Both the position numbers and the translations under genes were made by a program. DNA of 34,956 bases, taken from an uncultured Acetobacteraceae bacterium (GTDB lineage Bacteria; Pseudomonadota; Alphaproteobacteria; Acetobacterales; Acetobacteraceae). The notes below the pieces were generated by a model that ran no database searches, had not been told where the DNA came from, and worked only from the letters and a program-made list of their open reading frames with translations. Below, piece by piece: positions 32,871 through 34,956 of the stretch. Where the stretch lies: assembly GCA_903924985.1 (NCBI GenBank), contig CAIYDT010000125.1, forward strand, positions 1-34,956, given 5' to 3'. Every line of letters starts with the position of its first letter. The stretch's first letter is position 1.

Positions 32871-34956
32871 ATGGATCATGTTACTTTAATTCGGAACCAG
32901 AGCCTTACCAAGCATCCGTTCGGTTTTACCGACAGTGGCCTCGATGGCTCATTCCTAATAGATAATGACAAGAATGCCTGGGCCCCGCCAGTCGAGGCCC
33001 CCCCGCCAGTGGTCGGGGGGGCAGAAGCGGCTATTGTCGACGATCTCGGGACCTTCGTTAACGAAAGTGTCGGGAATCCGTCCGGGTCCGCGACCGTTGG
33101 CAGTACGACGGCAGGCACTGGCTTGACATACGCTCAGTTGGAAAGCGATTTCCGCGCCAACGCAACGTCCACCACGGATGCAACTATTCTTGCCAACCTT
33201 CCTATCGTGCTCACCGACAGCGGGACGCCGGTCCTCGACATCACCCCAACCCAGCAGCCCGCCGATGCCGCCGCGATCGCGCTGATTAAGACCGATAACA
33301 GTACTGCCGCAGTCGTGGTTCTTCAGCCAGTCGTGCCGACGGTCAGCAATGTGATCGACGGCATTTCCTCGTCGAACGACCTGACCCTGAACGGCTTCGC
33401 CGAGGCGCCGCCGGACAATGGGCTGGCGGTCTCGACATCCGACGTGGTGATGGTGGAAAATTCCGTCATCGAGATCACCGGCCGCACTGGCACGGTTCTG
33501 CTTGGTCCGGTGTCCAGCAACAGCTTCTTCTCCTCCGTGCTCGGGTCGGGGTACTCTAGCTTCGACCCTCGCGCCATTGTCGACCCGCAGACCGGACAAT
33601 TCATCATTACGATGGATGCGACGAAGACGAGCGGTTCGACCACGCGAAGCGAAGTGGTCTACGCCGTTTCCAAAACCTCAGATCCGATGCAGGGCTGGAC
33701 CTACGGCGTGATCAACACCACGATGACCATATCGGGCCAGTCCACCTGGGGCGACTACCCGATGGCTGCAACTGACGGTACCAACCTGTTCATCGAGACC
33801 AACCAGTTCGGCTCAACCGTCTTCAACGGCGATCTGACCATTATCCCATTGGCCGGCGGGGTGACGACGACGGTCAGCGTCGGGGCAAATTCCTATATGC
33901 CGGTGGCGGTGCCGAACTGGGGTGCCTTTCTCGTCACCTATAACGGCAATTCGACCCTCTCGATTAGATCGTATATCGACGGATCGGGGTTGCGAGCCCA
34001 GGTGACGGTTTCGCTCGGCTCGATCGATATCGGTGGCGGCACCTATACGGCCGCTCAGCTCGGATCAAATGTTCTGATCGATGCCGGGGACAACCGTGTG
34101 CCGTCGGCGGTCTATTCGAACGCGGATCTTTATGCCGTCTTCGAGGTGATCCCCCCTGGCGGGACCCAGGCGGCGGTGCGTTGGGTAAAGATTGATGTCA
34201 CCACGCCATCTAACCCGACGCTGGTCGCGCAAGGCACCATCACCGGGATCCCAATATCGGCAAACGGCGTGGCGTTCAATCCATCCATCGCGGTCGATAC
34301 CAATGGCGACGTGCTGATCAACTACACCGTCAGTAGCGCGACGATGTATGCAGCCGACTATGTTTCGGTGATGCCGGCCGGGTTTACCTCGTTCTATGCG
34401 CCTGTGCTTTATGCCTCCAGCAGCGCGCCAGAAACTTCAAGTTTTGCTACCACAAACAATGTTGTCCGGTGGGGCGACTATTCGACTGCAGTTGCCGACC
34501 CGGCGGCAGCAAACGGATTTGTGGTGTCCAACGAGATTGTGCCCTCGGCTGGTGACACGGTGTGGGCGACCGTCACGGCGAACATCACCGTCCCTTCCGC
34601 ACCGCCGCCCGCCCCGCCGACGATCAGCGGCACCGCGGCGGGTCAGGCGGTGAGCGATCTGACAACCATCGCGCCATTCTCGCATGTGACGATCGCGGAC
34701 CCGAACGCAGGCCAGACCGAGACGGTGACGGTGACCTTGTCGGCGACGGCGAACGGCACGCTGACCAACCTGGGTGGCGGCGGCTACAACGCCACCACCG
34801 GGGTCTACACCGACACCGGCAGCGCTGCGGCGGTCACGGCGGCGCTGGATGGGCTGGTGTTCACGCCGACTGCGCATCAGGTGGCACCGGGCCTGACCGT
34901 CACCACTGGCTTCACCATCTCGGACACTGATACAGCGGGGGCCAGCGCCACCAACA
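32871..34956 (+). CDS. Large repeat-containing exoprotein/adhesin-like protein, 3' end beyond the window
   Basis: The plus frame from the ATG at 32871 stays open to the last base (695 codons) and is not closed, so the gene continues past the edge. There is no signal peptide, so type I secretion is conceivable. The first 45 codons are AT-richer and may be a shifted or hybrid 5' end, because the IS256 fragment lies just upstream. Residues from about 60 to 560 are Thr/Ser/Gly/Val-rich beta-sheet sequence. Aromatic motifs such as [12 protein letters not shown] and [14 protein letters not shown] resemble blades of a propeller or sialidase-like fold. A proline linker (PSAPPPAPP) follows, then a repeat unit beginning [20 protein letters not shown] with [13 protein letters not shown] and [11 protein letters not shown]. 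Such units usually recur many times in surface exoproteins. Start and fold are inferred; the reading frame is firm. Confidence 0.75.
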   Translation, partial: MDHVTLIRNQSLTKHPFGFTDSGLDGSFLIDNDKNAWAPPVEAPPPVVGGAEAAIVDDLGTFVNESVGNPSGSATVGSTTAGTGLTYAQLESDFRANATSTTDATILANLPIVLTDSGTPVLDITPTQQPADAAAIALIKTDNSTAAVVVLQPVVPTVSNVIDGISSSNDLTLNGFAEAPPDNGLAVSTSDVVMVENSVIEITGRTGTVLLGPVSSNSFFSSVLGSGYSSFDPRAIVDPQTGQFIITMDATKTSGSTTRSEVVYAVSKTSDPMQGWTYGVINTTMTISGQSTWGDYPMAATDGTNLFIETNQFGSTVFNGDLTIIPLAGGVTTTVSVGANSYMPVAVPNWGAFLVTYNGNSTLSIRSYIDGSGLRAQVTVSLGSIDIGGGTYTAAQLGSNVLIDAGDNRVPSAVYSNADLYAVFEVIPPGGTQAAVRWVKIDVTTPSNPTLVAQGTITGIPISANGVAFNPSIAVDTNGDVLINYTVSSATMYAADYVSVMPAGFTSFYAPVLYASSSAPETSSFATTNNVVRWGDYSTAVADPAAANGFVVSNEIVPSAGDTVWATVTANITVPSAPPPAPPTISGTAAGQAVSDLTTIAPFSHVTIADPNAGQTETVTVTLSATANGTLTNLGGGGYNATTGVYTDTGSAAAVTAALDGLVFTPTAHQVAPGLTVTTGFTISDTDTAGASATN

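Noticed and set aside
32362..32889. A 175-codon plus-strand frame across the IS fragments
   Set aside because: It is antisense to recognisable IS256 and IS110 transposase sequence.
1..34956. CRISPR arrays, rRNA genes and tRNA genes
   Set aside because: No regularly spaced direct repeats or rRNA sequence were seen. No cloverleaf-like tRNA was seen, including beside the integrase, though a tRNA could be missed by eye.

Overview
The window is GC-rich DNA with strong G/C preference at third codon positions. Its gene content is typical of an alphaproteobacterium: isovaleryl-CoA/methylcrotonyl-CoA catabolism, Tat-exported family 5 solute-binding protein, DUF1244 and DUF1203 proteins, an ATP-grasp/alpha-E pair, a lone Lrp/AsnC ligand-binding protein, and short palindromes with a GGG-CTTGA-CCC core. 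Gene style suggests Rhodospirillales, perhaps Acetobacteraceae. That placement is inference; no rRNA or other marker gene is present.

Layout. (1) 1-1634: a 5'-truncated KAP-family P-loop NTPase that has lost its Walker A, then 300 bp with nothing recognisable. (2) 1635-8273: an acyl-CoA synthetase divergent from a leucine/isovalerate operon (isovaleryl-CoA dehydrogenase, methylcrotonyl-CoA carboxylase beta and alpha). (3) 8270-14553: a complete oligopeptide-type ABC importer on the minus strand (binding protein, two permeases, two ATPases), with genes joined by short overlaps. (4) 14666-15445: a crotonase-fold protein lacking both hydratase glutamates, followed by two related palindromes. (5) 15573-19495: a translationally coupled pair, an SH3/glycine-zipper lipoprotein and an exported beta-propeller/caspase-fold protein. 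(6) 19613-20083: a DUF1203 protein, then a decayed, internally deleted copy of the crotonase gene. (7) 20443-23758: transglutaminase, alpha-E and circularly permuted ATP-grasp proteins, the known predicted peptide-ligase set, but with the transglutaminase convergent to the other two. (8) 23837-26959: pyruvate kinase, type-2 glycerate kinase and a small DUF1244 protein. (9) 27531-29846: an orphan CoxL/xanthine-dehydrogenase-type molybdopterin subunit.

The last 5 kb is mobile or accessory DNA: a tyrosine recombinase beside a stand-alone Lrp/AsnC ligand-binding gene, then broken pieces of IS21, IS110 (two pieces in opposite orientation) and IS256 elements. Finally there is a large repeat-bearing exoprotein gene that runs off the right edge. 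It has no closing stop in the window, so it is easy to miss.

How the genes work together: the catabolic operon converts isovaleryl-CoA to 3-methylglutaconyl-CoA. The genes for the next two steps (methylglutaconyl-CoA hydratase and HMG-CoA lyase) are not here. Glycerate kinase and pyruvate kinase sit 11 bp apart and lie on the same glycerate to 2-phosphoglycerate to PEP to pyruvate route, with enolase elsewhere. The strongest candidates for unusual biology are the lipoprotein/caspase pair, the rearranged peptide-ligase locus and the ghost crotonase duplication.
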